Positions 1-13,977 of a DNA stretch of 64,000 nucleotides are shown piece by piece. The number at the start of each line of letters is the position of its first letter. The first letter of the stretch is position 1. Source of the DNA: Alopecurus myosuroides (taxonomy: Eukaryota; Streptophyta; Magnoliopsida; Poales; Poaceae); the NCBI GenBank assembly GCA_028641055.1, contig CM054061.1:118283712-118347711 (forward strand), written 5' to 3'. Position numbers and translations under genes: made by a program. The notes under the pieces were generated by a model. It saw only the letters and a program-made list of their open reading frames with translations. It was not told the origin of the DNA and did no database searches.

Positions 1-1290
1 CTCCTACCTGTTTTAAACCAAGATATTTTTGCAAGTATTTCAAAAACCCCATCTCACTTCCTTCTTTGCAAAAGCTATAAGAGGGAACTATCTTACCTGT
101 GTGTTTTACCCCAATTATGTTTTGTTGAAAATAACAAGCTTTGTGTTGAAGTCTTCTCCAAAATCCTCTTTTCATGGTGTGTCTTGATTGCTACCTCTAA
201 CTAACACTTGAGAAAACATCCTGGAAATTGAATTGAAGAACTCACTTTCTTGACTGAACTTGTTAAGTCTTTTTTATTATCTGCTTATTGTGCGATCTTA
301 TCTTGTGTTTGCCTTGAAGTGTTTACATCTATTTAATTATGAATGTGAGTTTTTTAAAATGGATAAAATCTATAAATAACAAAAGCAGGCATCAATATCA
401 GATCCTATCCTATTTCTATGTAATCTTTTGTTTTCTTTAAATCTTCCAAACTTTGGAGACATGCATATATATCAAATCTTGATCTATTCATCAATGAAAC
501 CCGATGGATCTCATAGAAAATATCTATACCTTCCATCCAAGTGGTTTATTTGGATATTGAATCCCTTCCGCGTCTTCTTTCAAAGTCCTTTTGAAGGCAT
601 TCCAAAATAAGGATCATATCCCTGTTATCTTGATGCACCTTGGCAATGTTACTAAAAATCACTCCTCATAATTTTTGAGCTCCATAAACCTAGACTTTCC
701 ATCCTTAGTACTTATACATCACATGTAGTTGGTCTATTTATTTTTCAATGGCCATTCAATTATTCCTCTCTTCGGGTTTTTGGCCTATTAAATAAACCAC
801 TACTTTCACCCGTTTTCACTTGGACCCTCAAATATTTTCAAAAGAGTTATTTATTAAAAATCACTTTTGAGACCTATATTATATACTCTCTCATCCCAAC
901 TCAAAAATATTTGTTTTAAAGGCTTTTTACTATTTATTATATTTCATTTTCCAAAAGGCCAGAAATGGACTTTTAGATATTTTGTGAATAAAAGTGTTTC
1001 ATAAATTCTTGGAAAAATTACCCAACATGCCTATGGTCTTGTGGGACTTATTTATACAAAAACTTTTGCAAGTTGTTTTTAAAATTTTGATGAAAACATT
1101 TAAAAACAGTTTGAGCACTTTTTGTACTTTCAATAATTTGTGAAACAAATGTTTTTAGAAAATCTTGAGACCACCACCCCTAGACTCAATTTTTCATTAT
1201 ATATCCAATGGAAATGATATTTCACATGGGTTCCATTAAAAATTCTTGTAAAAAATAAAAAACCATTTCTTTTATTCCTGGACACTGTTG
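1..1290. other. AT-rich non-coding DNA, nothing recognised
   Basis: No open frame longer than about 60 codons and no recognisable protein motif occurs here. Composition is strongly AT-rich with scattered short homopolymers. I see no terminal repeat, tRNA-like structure or promoter that I would defend. It may be decayed retrotransposon sequence. Confidence 0.6.
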
Positions 1291-4200
1291 AGTTCATGCA
1301 CTTCGTGGTCAATCATTTCACTCCCTCTACCTCTCTCCTGTTCTCAGAGATAGAAAACATCCCCATTAACCCTCTAGACATGGTCTACCTGCACATGTCC
1401 CTCCTTCTCATAGATACCAACTATTGTACAAGGATTGATCTCCCTCCTTTTTTTCCAATCCTTCACCTTAGTGCATCCCAAGAGAAATCCTTGCGCCAGG
1501 AGCCTCCTATTGCACCCCGTGACACTATGGCGAAGACACCTTCCTTATCCTTGTCCCCTTCTTCCCTACCCGTGAGCTGGCCATGGTGCCTAGCACTCGC
1601 TCGCCACATCCCTCGTGTTCCGCCACCTGGGGCGCATGCCTGAGCTCGGAGCCGCGTCAACCAGCTCCACAAGCTCTCCAGCAACATACCCGTGGCCCTC
1701 ACTTGGCCCCTCTTGCCTCCCTTACTCGGTGTCGAACACCTGCGGGAGCAAAATTGTACCAAGTGATTCCGACCCCTCCTTTCCTTCTCCCTGCCTTCTC
1801 TCACACCAGGATGGCCTCCTCTATGTTCCCTACTGACTGCGCACAATTTTGCTCTCTGTTTTCATCGAGGTTGAGCTCACCCCGGGCCGCACCTCACCGT
1901 GCTCGTCGTGGGATAGGTACAGAGCACCTCGACCTCTCTTGTTTCTTCCTCTGCATTCCCCTTGCTTCCTCAGGGCTCAATCCCCCTTCAATTTGATTTC
2001 CCATCCCTTGCAGGTCCAGGCATGTGCTCGACCTAGGTCTGTTGCCGCCGCACCCCACCGAGAAGCCTGCTCGGGCCATCCCATTTCCAAACCGGTGCGG
2101 GCAATGAACCGACGAGGTGATTTGGAGCCCTCCAGTGCCTTCCTCGTTCCCAAGCGACCCCGGGAGCGTCCTACGGTGATGCTCCAGTGAGCCTCCGCCC
2201 CTGGCCGCCGTTTCCTCTATTTCCGCCACCAAAGAATGGTCGTCGTCGGCTGGTGCGGACGTGGACTCCTCGCGACCGTCAGATCCGCATATGACGGACC
2301 TCTTTGAACCATGGTCTTTTCAATCTCAGCCATCGATCGTAGAGCCGGCAGCAACGTACCGGTTCGGCACGCACGTGCTTGCCAGCGGGCCGGCCAGCCT
2401 CTGCTCGGCCCATCCCTCTCCATGTCTGGCCCTTTAACATTTTTTCTCTACATGTTAATTCTTTTTCTGCAGATCTATTTTCTGGTGTTTAAATCAAAAT
2501 AAAATGGTTAAATGAATTGTTTGTAAAAACCAAGGTTACCAGTGGGAAATCTACAATTTCTTAACCACGTAGAACTTGTAGATCTATGTTTTGTGCTGTA
2601 TATTAGGAGAAATTGAATAAATGTCAGAGCCACTCTTTTTCACCATTTAAATCATACCTTGAGTTTCATGTGTCGAAATCTTGCCGCCTAAACTGTTCTG
2701 GGAAGCCCTTGATGATACCTATCTGTAGAAATTTACCTTGTGTTGACTTGAGTTTTTGTGTGAAAATACCATGCATGTTTGTTTATGACCAAAGAGCACT
2801 TCTGTGAATTGTTTAATTTATTTGGTGATGATTTTTATGTGAATTCAATTGTGTTTGTTTGATAGTGACTAGGAGCACCTAATCCTAGGTTTTCATGATT
2901 TTAGGAGTTACATAATAGGTTTTGTGAATTATCTATTGTTCAGCCCTCTTCTGCCATTTATTGTCATGCCTTTATTAATTGTTGTGTTATAATTTTATCC
3001 TTAGAAATATGTTTCCTAGAATATGGAGAGTATTAATACATATTTTTGATGTGCTTTATGTAAGATAATAGCATGATGGGATAATTAAGTGCATGTATTT
3101 GTTTTATAGGGTTTCACCTCTTATGTATTGTTTTCCTAGTAATTAGAGGTTACCATTGTTATTTTATTATGTTAGTAAGGTATTCTGACTGATTGCTTTA
3201 GCAATTTTTGTCATAATATAGCTTCTGATATTGTGGCATATTATACTTGCTTGAATGATTTTAGAATCTCTAGATAATCTTTGACATGCAATGCTAGTTT
3301 TAGGTGTTTTCTACCATAGTTGTTATTTGGACGCTTAACTATTGATACATTGCTTAGGTTGTTATTTTGATATTACTAGCATTTCTAGGTGTTGTTTTCT
3401 CTCTTATATGGATGCAACCTTATAGATCTATCTTGTGAGAATAAACCTTGTTTGATTCTCTATTATGGTTATGCATGTATACATGTCTAAATATTCATTT
3501 TCCATGTCTAGATATAGTAGTTGTTTTTCCCCATGATTAGTTTCATGTATTTGAGTGATGCCGTGACATGTTTAGTATAGATTTTTATCTGTTATAATGT
3601 TGCTTAGCCTCTGCTTATATAAATTCTCCATGTATAGAAAAGCATGTGTTACTCTATGCTTGTAGTATTGCTTGTTTCTATTTCCTTATGCTTTTGTAGT
3701 TGTTTCTAGTTTGTTTTCTTGTTATTTTGTTCATCCTCATGAAAGACCAGAGAGTAATCTAACCTTATATGTCCATGTTATGAGAGTGCACACCCATTGG
3801 ACTCATGCCATTTTGGTTGAGGATCCATAGCATATGTTCTACTATTATTCATGTGTATTGTGTGTGCATGTTTTGCTTGTGTATTTGAGTGTATTTTTTT
3901 ATGAATTTCTTGTTGTATTTTTACCATGTTATAAAGTGCTTTCTTTTGTTTGGTTCTGATTGGATGTTTTCCTTTTTATTTTACGACGTTAGATAACTAA
4001 AACGGTATTATTCCCGGGGAGGTTTTATTTGCAACTCTTGTTTATTTAAAGAGTAAGACCAAGACCAGTGCCAAGCAAAGCCACTTTAAATGCTTGCTTG
4101 TTGATTACTTATCATTATCTATCATGCATGTTTTACTTCTGAAGTTTTTACAAAAGTTTTATGCAAAAACTATTTTCTTAAGTGGACTGTACCACTATAT

Positions 4201-5760
4201 TTATTATGTATCTAATATGCTATAGGAACTGTATAATCTTGGTGTTACCAAGCCCTTTAGACTTTTTGGTGTCACCACTTGATGTACTTAAGTTCCTTAG
4301 TGGAAATTTTAACTTGATGATTTTGAAAAACAAAAGCTTTAGAAAACCCCCGAGGAAAGGTGGGACCTTGTCCGAGGGAGGTATGTGAAGGAGGAAATGT
4401 TTTCAACTTGTTTTCCAAAAATGGCACATAACCTAGTCTTTGCCGGACAACCAGGCTGTACTGCCACATTACCTCAATATGGCACCGGGGTCTAACTAAA
4501 AGCTGGTCGGTGTTGTTCCGTGTCTACCTCAATGTGCTATAGGGGTTAGAGTCCCCTGAACCGAATTGTCGCCAGAAAGGAATAATGGGACATTCATAGT
4601 GTGGAATTAACTTCACAACCGATTGCAACAATTGGGTCCCCTGTCATGGCGGTGTGTTGTTAAGGGAAACCGGATCGATACGGCTGACACACTCGGTGCC
4701 GGGGAGAACAAACCGAGTTGAAGAGGTAGTCATTTACTAGCACTTGCATAGTGGATAGTTAGGACCAGTTATATGGTTGTTGCAAACTGTCTCGGACAGT
4801 CCTAGATTGTTCACGGCGGATGTACTAGATCTTGTGGATTGTGTACACCTCTACAGAGTAAAACTATTCAGAATAGCCGAGTCCTTGGATATGGACAGTT
4901 GAATGGCCATGTAGCTAGCATTGTGTCAATATTTTCAAAAAGCTTGAAAAGTGTTTTCAGTATTGTAGTTGGGAGGTACTGGAAAGGGAAATGATTATAT
5001 CTTTGAGGTACCGAGAATGTTTATCTTGAAGATGTGATCTTCCAAGAAGTTTTGCAAAGGAAAACTTTCTTTTTTTAAATGCTTTATCAAAACCTTGTGG
5101 ATATGCGATATCTACAAGAGAAACTAAATATCTTTTGAAGTATCTTCTTCAACAAAGAAAAACTAAAACTTGATCAACCAAGATGGGTCTTCAATTCATC
5201 ATGGCTAGTTGAAACCTAACTACAGCCTTCCTACCACCTATGTATGCATACTTTCATGCTTTAGCTTTCATTTGGGGTGACTTGCGAGTACAATCCAATG
5301 TACTCATATTGGTTTCGTCCCTAGATATTGTGTTAGCCAGACTTTGAGCAGCATTCAGGTGAACCTCACGAAGATGGCGTCACTGACGACTGTACGAACT
5401 AGGAACGTCACTGAGTAAGTAGCCTGTAGGTAGTCAAGGTATGACTTGGGTTTACCATGAGCTTGTTTTGAGGACTTCCACTGTTTAGTGTGTTTCCTGA
5501 CCTGCGGGGCAGTTTTTTTCGACTGAGTCATGTGACCAGTTGTGTAAGACGTGTATTCGTGTAGTGGATGTTGTAATTTGCAATGCCAACTCGAGTATGT
5601 TGTTCACGACTAACTGATCACGGGATCGTGAATGTATGCATACTGGAGGTCTCAGACTGCTAGTCCGGAGTCCCCACACCGATGTGTCATGATATTCCAT
5701 GCCAAACATCGTTAAGGATTTAGAATATCATATGGCTATTGTTTTCACTCATACATTCGT
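1291..5760. other. Non-coding stretch, possibly an old long LTR
   Basis: A C-rich segment (about 1460-2430) with overlapping short frames on both strands passes into AT-rich DNA, then into a moderately GC-rich tract (about 4400-5700). None of the overlapping frames shows a known domain, and their reading in several frames at once suggests compositional artefact. Phrases in 4400-5700 resemble the LTRs of large pooid retrotransposons, so the block could be a decayed long LTR (a LARD- or Erika-like element), but I found no paired end or target duplication. This is a low-confidence inference. Confidence 0.3.
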
Positions 5761-8700
5761 AAATCATTTCAATCTTTAGATATCGGGACTATTAGCATTG
5801 CTTACTTATTTTGCAAGATTAATTAGCTCGTGTATTTACGAGGTTATCTTACAAGACCATGGAAGTTGAAACTAAATAATATGCGACTCAAGTCACATTT
5901 AAATTCCACAATATTTGTAAATCCATGGTAATTATTTAGATAATTTATAGAAAATATGTCCCTATTTTTTACTAACTTAATTAATTCTGCATGTAGAGAT
6001 ACATACCGGCATGTACTTGAAATTTACTCCACCGTAGCACATTAGTAATAATCTTAATGAAAGTGTTTCTTTTTTGTGGGACACCTAAGGTGCGTTTGGA
6101 TACTTTGTTTTCCTTGCCTAGCTAGGTTATGTTTAGCTTGCTCATTTGGGATTAAAAAACATCGTGAACTTATTCACTCTTTGGTTGTATCATCTCTATC
6201 TTAAAAACATATCATATTTACTCAAGGTTACATGGTATGACTCAATTTCTTTTCATATGATCGATTGATTGCCGTCGAGAGTGATTCATTATGATGGCCG
6301 ATTAGGGCAAGCACTTACTTGCAGTTATCGACTAGATTGCACCAAAATAAATAAATTTTTCTAGTACTAAAGTAACAAAAATTATTGCTATGCTAGGATA
6401 GCTTTTGCTAAAAATCTAAACTCATATGTATTGTGCGCGATAAATGTGAATTCATTTTTTGTTACAGTGATTGTGCTGTAATTATGTTTGTCCATCACAG
6501 TGATGACGACGAGTCATTTTGGTTTTTTCTTCCTATATGATTGTGTCAAGATTGAAGTCTATATATATTCCTTTGAAAAGTTGCAAATACTACAACTAAA
6601 AGATATACCATAGTTTTTGTTTGGGTGTTTTTCTTAACGCACATAAACTCTCATTATTGTCAAAGAATTCTTATAAATATTTTTGATGAAACCACGTGAC
6701 ACAAAATAAATAATCAAGCAGATCACTCTTTGTTGATTCAAATATTACCATAACTCTATCATATTCTCCAACCTCGAGATCTACTTTGGTCATTCCAACT
6801 TTATTTCATATTATCCAAACCTACCACATTATGAATATAAGAAAACATAACAATAGTCAAAAGTTACACGATAGCATACATGAGATACATCCCAAAGATT
6901 CTAAGTAACATTTGCACAACTTATATCACTTCACTGAGTTCATAAAATTATGACTAATTGGACCTTAGTTAATAATAAGATATCATACAAATTTTTGATA
7001 GTATCGTTCATCACTACGAAAATCTTTAGGATTGAGTATATGTTTTTTCAACCATTGACTACTCTAAGCATAAATATTATCTACTATATAAGTCCTTATG
7101 TCATTTAGATGTAGTATTGGTGTCTCCTTGGTGCCCAATGAGTTGTACATGGGAGGGAGCACCCCCTAGATGAATTAATAGAACAACATAGACATACGAT
7201 GCTTGGTTACACCATGATCGTAAACAACTAAATATATACATCTTTTTTCAAATTGAATATGTAGATATTTTCTTAGTCAAGTGGCCATCTTATCTAGGGG
7301 GTTAAATTGCCACTTCTGATAGATTACCAACGATCCAAGATTCACATAAAAGGGCATAATCATTGATGTCCACCAAATCCTCGCCTTATCGATGCCAATT
7401 ATACATTGTGACTGGTCTATGTACAAGATTGTACACCTATTTGATGACGGTGAGTTGTCTTAGTTCAAAATCTATATAATCAACATGTGCTTAGTTATTA
7501 CTCCACATATTTGTGCTGAGTTGTAACACTACTATATCACTTTTTTGTTCTTTTATGCAAGTTGATTAGAGCAGCTAGAGATACTACCATTTAGTTTGTT
7601 TATTCATTGAGTACTTATGTACAATTAATGACACAGATGTGCTCATACTATTGTTAGATTGGTATATAAGATTTCTACTAATGCAATTTTCATTTCTATA
7701 AATTTTTCTGTTGCATACAATTTCCTACTTAACATTTGTAATTAGATGTTTTGGATATTTTAATGTAGACTACATAAACACTGAAATGTGTGAATCTACA
7801 CACTAAAACGCATCTAGACACATATGAACCGGAAAAAAGGTAAACCATCTTATAATTTGGAACGGGGGGAATACTACTACTGATTGTGGTGTTATTTTTT
7901 TATGTGATAGATTGTAAAATTCATAAAATTAATAGATAGAGGTTAATAAATTGTGCTAACAATTAAAATAACAACAAATTTACGTTTTAACCATATGCAT
8001 TGGTGACACCAATTACCGTATCGTGTAAAACATCATCCACATTACTCTTTTTAAGAAACTGTGCACCCTCTTTCTCATGTGTGTCATGGGAATGGTTTGA
8101 GATGATGATAGAGATTAAAATATATCACAATGATAACAAGGAATGGAATGGATGGAGAACAAAATACTTGACATGATCATCGATGAGTCCCTCCAAAATT
8201 TATACATTGTTGTCACATTACGTTGATCCAACATGTTGGTCCTATAGAACAGAATGTGGGAATTCTTAAATGGGGTAAAATTGGATCCAAAGTTCCTAAT
8301 ATGGGATATTTCGGTAGAACTTCATTCAATTGGGTAATATGTATCATAAATGCACAACCGAGGGGTAAAAGGTGAAATTCACTTATAAAATAATAAAGCA
8401 AGTTAATGCAATTCACTCTTCAAATAATAAAGCAAATCAACAGAACATTACCTATAGTTGGCTGTTTTCGTCTCTTGGATCGTTGTCCCTACATCTTTTG
8501 AGTTTTTGTGTGGCACTTTGAAATGTACGCAAGTGATAAAGTTTGGTGTTGACAATGGTCCTCTTATTTCATTATTTTTTGCTCCCAATCTTCTTCCTTG
8601 ACCAAACTTGACTTGCAAAGGATGTTTCCACTTCCACATTGTGTGCAATGATCTTAGATTCCCACCTATTGTGGTGTGAGGCTCATGTAACTTCTCAAAA

Positions 8701-9398
8701 CCTACGAGTTTAAACTAATTTATGCAGGTTCAGTCTTCAATACTTTCTTGTAAGGATGCTTCGATAAAATTCAAGATGCAGTTGGTGGAGCTTGATACAA
8801 TAAATTGTAAGGACTTTACCTTGGTTGATGCGGAGGTCTTTATTGTTCACATGTGTATATGATTTTATACGATATAGATTTATCACTCAGTAAATAAAGT
8901 TTGAGCATTCCTAAGAAAATTGTTCCTAGTGTATGAGGTAGACCTGACCTTGCATTTGCATTGTACAGGCATTTGTATGTGTATGCCTGCTAATTCAAAT
9001 GTTTCTCCCTACCGAAACCTATAATGCGACTTCTACATAATATTAAGCCCAAAAGAAGTGGCCCTAAGGAAGCCTCCATTTGAACTAGGCTTGTGTATGC
9101 AACCTGATGTAACTAGTAGATGATGTTAGTTGTCCAATATTCATGACATTGTGATTTGCGCTTCAATAGATGCTAAAGTGTACCATGTACGCGCGATCTC
9201 TCTACTCTCTGCTTTGTTGCGCAACGAGAATTGAAAATATTTTCCATGCATGCTACACAGCCGCCAAGATCAATCTATGAAGATACAAGCGAACAAATAT
9301 TCCAAGATTTAGTTCTCAACATCGTGCACCGGACACCATAGTAGCAGAAGAGGTTCGATGACAATGTCGATGAAGCATGTTGAAAATCTCATGCACAA
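5761..9398. other. AT-rich non-coding DNA
   Basis: Only short frames (at most 67 codons) without motifs occur. Apart from the MITE-like end listed separately near 7.8 kb I recognise nothing. Likely ancient, mutated repeat DNA. Confidence 0.6.
7738..7871. mobile_element. Stowaway/Mariner MITE remnant (right end)
   Basis: The stretch ends in a sequence whose complement reads CCCCCGTTCCAAATTATAAG, the usual Stowaway-type terminal inverted repeat of grasses, followed by the dinucleotide TA expected of a Mariner target duplication. Upstream of it the phrase gatattttaatgtagactac resembles the inner part of such MITEs. The left terminal repeat is not visible, so this is probably truncated. Confidence 0.45.
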
Positions 9399-9763
9399 GC
9401 CTCTGTCCCCCCTTCTCGTTTTTTGTCAGAAACACTTCCGGAACCATTGACCCTAAAGATAAAATCATCGACCTTATCTGACAATGTCAGAAATATATTT
9501 CCTACATCCCGGGACATCTCAGGCCCCCCTACACTTTCTCCGTAAAGCGTGCAATCTTCTTTTCTCTCACACAAAAACTCCAGAATAAATTCTTGCGGTA
9601 ATAGAAACTCTTTCTATCACTTTGGGACATCCAATGCTCTCATTATAAATTCTCTCCGGTATATCAAATATATCTTCACACAGAAACATTGTTCCGATGA
9701 TACTCCTTGTTGATCCAGACCTACCAATATACACATAAACCAGCGCTAAATTAAGTGTGTTTC
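9399..9763. repeat. Repeat X1, left part (split by element B)
   Basis: This segment aligns by eye with about 30715-31075 of repeat X2, sharing for example gataaaatcatcgacctta, gatgatactccttgttgatcc and cctaccaatatacacataaac. It is continued at 29811 after the inserted element B. The last five bases, GTTTC (9759-9763), are the left target-site duplication of B and recur at 29806-29810. X1/X2 look like retrotransposon-derived DNA but I cannot name the family. Confidence 0.65.
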
Positions 9764-10711
9764 TGATGCATCTGAACAAACGTTCGTTGGGAGACCCCAA
9801 GAGGAAGGTATGAACAGTGCAGCAGCAAGTTTCCCTCAGAACGAACCAAGGTTGAATCGCCAGTAGGAGAAAGAAATCACTTCTAAAGGTTGATGCAGCT
9901 GAGGTGGCAGGGCGCACTACCGGTTCAGAAGCAACGTGGAACCTACACAACACAATCAAATCACTTTGCCCCAACGAAGCATTGAGGTTGTCAATCTCAC
10001 CGATTTTGCTGAACACAAAGAGGTTAAACATACCGTGTGGAAAATAATATTTGTTTGTAGTAGATGAAAGAGAACAGTGATGGCAGTAGTAAAATAGTAG
10101 CAACATTGTGAAAATAGAGATTGTAGTGGCTGTTTTATCAGTATGAGGAAAATGGACCGGGGTCCACAATTCACTAGTGGTGTCTCTCCATAGAAGATAA
10201 ATAACATGTGTGGTGAACAAATTACAGCTGGGCAATTGACAGATATAAAGGCTCTACCGTAGTGCATATGCATGACATGATGATTACTATGTGATTCATG
10301 CGGGCATTATAACACGATACATAGACCGTCATCCAACTGCATCTATGACTAATAATCCACCCTCATAATGGCATCCGAGCAATCCTTGGGTATTAAGTTG
10401 CAAGCAAGAGATAATCGCAATAAGCAAAGTGTGTAATGTAAACAATAACATCATCCTTAGACAAAGCATTGTAGTTTTCCCCCTAGTGGAAACAACACAT
10501 CCCCGACTCGTTTACGTTTCTATCACTCGAGCGTGAGTGAAAGGGAGGCATGAACCCACTCAGAAAATAGGATCTGGCTCTGTGGCATCTTGTCAATAGG
10601 TTAGTCCCAGAAAATCGATAAAAATGACATAAAGTGTATAGCAAACATGTAGAAAATAACATGAAAACAACATGGAACATCAGAAATTATGGATACGTTT
10701 ATGACGTATCA
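9764..10711 (-). repeat. LTR of element B, left (3') copy, internally deleted
   Basis: This 948-bp copy begins TGATGCATC and ends GACGTATCA. It matches the right copy (13922-13977 plus 28225-29805) at both ends, but about 690 bp are missing: the text jumps at 10560 from 'gaacccact' straight to 'cagaaaa', which in the right copy lie at about 28965 and 29655. The adjacent internal sequence acatccccaagctta, read on the minus strand, gives a polypurine-like tract just before the LTR. Confidence 0.8.
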
Positions 10712-13242
10712 ACATCCCCAAGCTTAGTTCCGACTCGTCCTCGAGTAGGTAAACGACAAAAAGAAAATCTGAGGTGACATGCTACCAACATAAACTTGAT
10801 CACCAAAATTGTAAAAGCATATGTAAGCTGAGATCATAGTACTTTAAACACAAGCATGGTAGATAGAATTTAAATAATAAAACTTAGGAATCACTTTGCA
10901 TTATGAAAAGTAACACAAATAGAAGATCATGAATAATAATGCATTTTAAAGTTATACATTTGTTTCTAGCATCAAAGAAACATAGCAAAGTGATATTTCG
11001 CTTCTCCTTAAGAGTGGGGCAAAACATAAATGCATGTACACCTTCAAAGTTTAAGAGGATGACTAGAACAAATAATTTCAGAGCAAGTAATAACGAGGTA
11101 TGAATCAATAATTAATACTTTTGGGACAAATGCACATTAAACACATAATGACAACTATGCTCTCTCAACTATGCATAAAGTTAGAAGATGAAGACTTAAC
11201 ATAAAATTAAAAGAAAGGCCCTTCGCAGAGGGAAGCATGGATCACTCATGTTCTAGAGCTTTTTATTTTGTTAAACAGAGGCATTGAAAACACATTTTTT
11301 TAGAGAGGTGTGTATGCTTATGTCAACGAATGGTAAAACAGAAAATACAGTACGTCACAAGCCAACTAGACTTCACAAGAGCGGCTCACATAGAAGTACG
11401 CAACTGGGTAGAAGGTCATCCCTCTTTCTCTTTTGTTTACACAATTATGCTTTGATTGATAAATCAGGGACAAAAATAGTGAAGAGAATTTTTTGTATTA
11501 AGTTTGGGGCTAGGCACCCCGCTGCCAGCTCTTCTAGCAATTGGATAAGAGGATGAAGCCACAAGTCCAGGGTGTGAAGTCCAATCAACAAGTGAGATAA
11601 ATGTTCTCTATTCACGTCCTCATGAGCTAAAATAGGAGCACAAAACAGGAGTAATTTTGAAAGTTTTAAAGGTAAAACATGAGCAATTTACTTTGGAGTG
11701 GCTGTTAAATACCACATGTAGGTAGGTATGGTGGACACATTTGGCATTCTTTGGGTTTTTTGGGAGTTGGATGCACAAGTAGAGCTCATACTCAGTATAG
11801 GTGGAGGCTAGCAAAAGACTGGGAGCAACAAATCAAGAGAGCAATAATGGCCATAATCATGCATAGCGACAAAAACATTATTAATCAAAGCATAAGTGGT
11901 ATTACAAGTCAAAAATAAATGATCATAGAGGCTATAGGTGACTGTTTTGTATTCATAAACATGGTGTAAGCATGCGCCAAGTCAACCAAATAAATATTGA
12001 AAGGAGAACACCACAAATTTATGCTTCAATGTGATAAAAACAAATCATGATTATTCCAATGGCACATTAAACACACTCAGCTATTTGAGACAAGTCATGC
12101 TACAAAAATAACCACTAGGATTAGGATTAAAATAACATCTAACATGACATGAAAAATTCTAGCCACAGTCTATACAAACTTCTATTTGCACTGTTATAAG
12201 CACTAAAACTGTACTACTGCTTTCCCACACAAAACATTTTATACTAAACAAAAACTCTCCAAGATATATAGAAATTAAGAAAGAGAGTACTAACATATCT
12301 CTACTAAATCTAATAGCTCTGAAAAAGAGATGCATGAAAAACAGGAGCTAAAAGGGAAAAAATTCAGCAACTAGAAGAAAAACTAAGAATACGAGCATAA
12401 CGAGTATTCAAATGAAAAAGCGGAGCGTGTCTCTCTCCCACGCAAATAATGATAGATTCCAACAATAATATTGCACCAAAGAGAACAAAAGAAAAAATAA
12501 CAAACGCTCCAAGTAAAAATTCATATTATGTGATCGAATAAAAATATAGTTTCACTAGAAGTGATCTGATAAGCTTAGATGATTGAGTCTTCTTAAAAAA
12601 AATTGGGATGAACCACGGGGGAATCCCCAAGCTTTGGATTTGCACTCTTCTTGATCACGTTATATCACCCTCTTCTCTTGACCCTTGAAAACTTCCTTCA
12701 CACCACACTCAATGTAATTCGCATTATAGGGTTAGTGCACTATTAAAAATTCATGTGTTCTGCATGGGAAAAAGTTCTATTGATACTTTTAAACATTAGA
12801 TACATCCACTGATGTTTCATGAAGCAAAGAAATCCACTCGATATAGTAAAAGAGAGAATGCAAGAGAAATGGCAGAATCTGCCAAAACCAGAACAGTCTG
12901 TATTGACGAATTTTTTCGGGGCACCTAAGTTGCTCAGATAGAAAACGTAAAGAACAAGAAAGTTTCGGAATTATTGAGGAATAAGAACAAAAAGTTTCAA
13001 GTTATTTTGATATTTCTGTGAATTATACGATTTTTTATGATGGACAACACAAATATGTTTTCTGCGTAGAAATCCAAAACTAACACCACTTTTCGCTAGA
13101 AACTTTACTTGGCACAACTAATACATGAAAATAAAGATACAAAGGAGTTTCTAATGAAGTATACAACACCTTGACTCAATGAAAACAGATAAAAACAAAG
13201 CAAAATTAAAACCATGGGTTATCTCCCACGAAATGCTTTTCT

Positions 13243-13702
13243 TTAACACCTTTTAGCTAGGCCCAGAAAGATGGAATCAAGTGTTTTCAAGTGGAGAATC
13301 ATATTTGAGGCTTCAGAGTTTATTGGGACATATTCAAGGTGTTCACGAATCTGATTATAACCTTCTTTTAAACAAGATATACGTGACTCAAGAGTATTCA
13401 ATCTAGCATAAATGCTAGCAAAGGCTTTATCAGAATTACTAGGTGAGCTATAGGTTGCAATTAATTTTTTTAATGGCATTAAAAGGTTGATCTCCATCAC
13501 AATGAAGGAAATCTCCTCCTACCATAGTATCCAAAGCATATCTAGAACAAAGAACAAGACCAAAATAAAAACTACGAAGAAACAGGCTTAGAGTCATTTT
13601 AGGTTCAATTTTGCAATAGGAATCAAAAAATCTATACCAAGCTTCTTTAAAACTCTCATCACTCCCTTGTTTGAAAGTGAAGATCATTTCTTCATGTGAC
13701 AT
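13243..13702 (-). pseudogene. gag remnant of element B (Athila type)
   Basis: Two overlapping minus-strand frames give consecutive pieces of an Athila-type Gag. The first, from about 13702 down to 13448, contains FKQGSDESFKEAWYRF, a typical grass Athila Gag helix. The second (13500-13243) contains a charged stretch around RLNTLESRISCLKEG. The switch between frames near 13.49 kb indicates a frameshift, and the second piece ends in a stop with no protease after it. It lies directly downstream of the primer site, the expected place for gag. Assignment rests on motif memory, not on a search. Confidence 0.55.
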
Positions 13703-13893
13703 GGTAAAAGGAACAGAAGTACTTATTTTAGCAAGATTAAAAATAGGATAAAAAAGACAACTAGAATAAGAACTATTTTTTTGTGTGTTTTTGATATAGA
13801 GAAGCACACAAGACATATAAAATAAACTAAGAAAAACTAAAAAAAAGTAAAGAGATTGAAAGGGAGAGACTCCCCTTGCATAAATTCTCTTTC

Positions 13894-13911
13894 TCCCCGG
13901 CAACGGCGCCA
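13894..13911 (-). promoter_or_regulatory. Primer binding site of element B (tRNA-Asp type)
   Basis: On the minus strand this reads TGGCGCCGTTGCCGGGGA, complementary to the 3' end (including CCA) of plant tRNA-Asp. The same 18 bases occur in the Athila element at 56607. It follows the LTR by about 10 bases and starts reverse transcription. Confidence 0.85.
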
Positions 13912-13921
13912 GAAAAGTGCT

Positions 13922-13977
13922 TAATGTGTGTGAACACACATTCGTTGGGAGACCCCAAGAGGAAGGTATGAAGAGTG
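13922..13977 (-). repeat. Right (5') LTR of element B, short inner fragment
   Basis: The sequence tgaacacacattcgttgggagaccccaag corresponds to the left LTR beginning at 9773. It is cut at 13977 by solo LTR A and continues at 28225. GAGTG (13973-13977) is the target duplication of LTR A. Confidence 0.75.

Larger units (their letters stand above)
10712..13921 (-). other. Internal region of element B
   Basis: About 3.2 kb of AT-rich sequence between the LTRs of B. Apart from the gag remnant near 13.2-13.7 kb and the primer site it has no usable frame; protease, reverse transcriptase and integrase motifs are absent in all frames. The short frames of 60-90 codons here show no domain. Confidence 0.7.

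Noticed and set aside
1463..2232. Overlapping ORFs of 110-140 codons on both strands
   Set aside because: They overlap in several frames, are proline/serine/arginine-rich and show no domain; composition of a C-rich stretch explains them.
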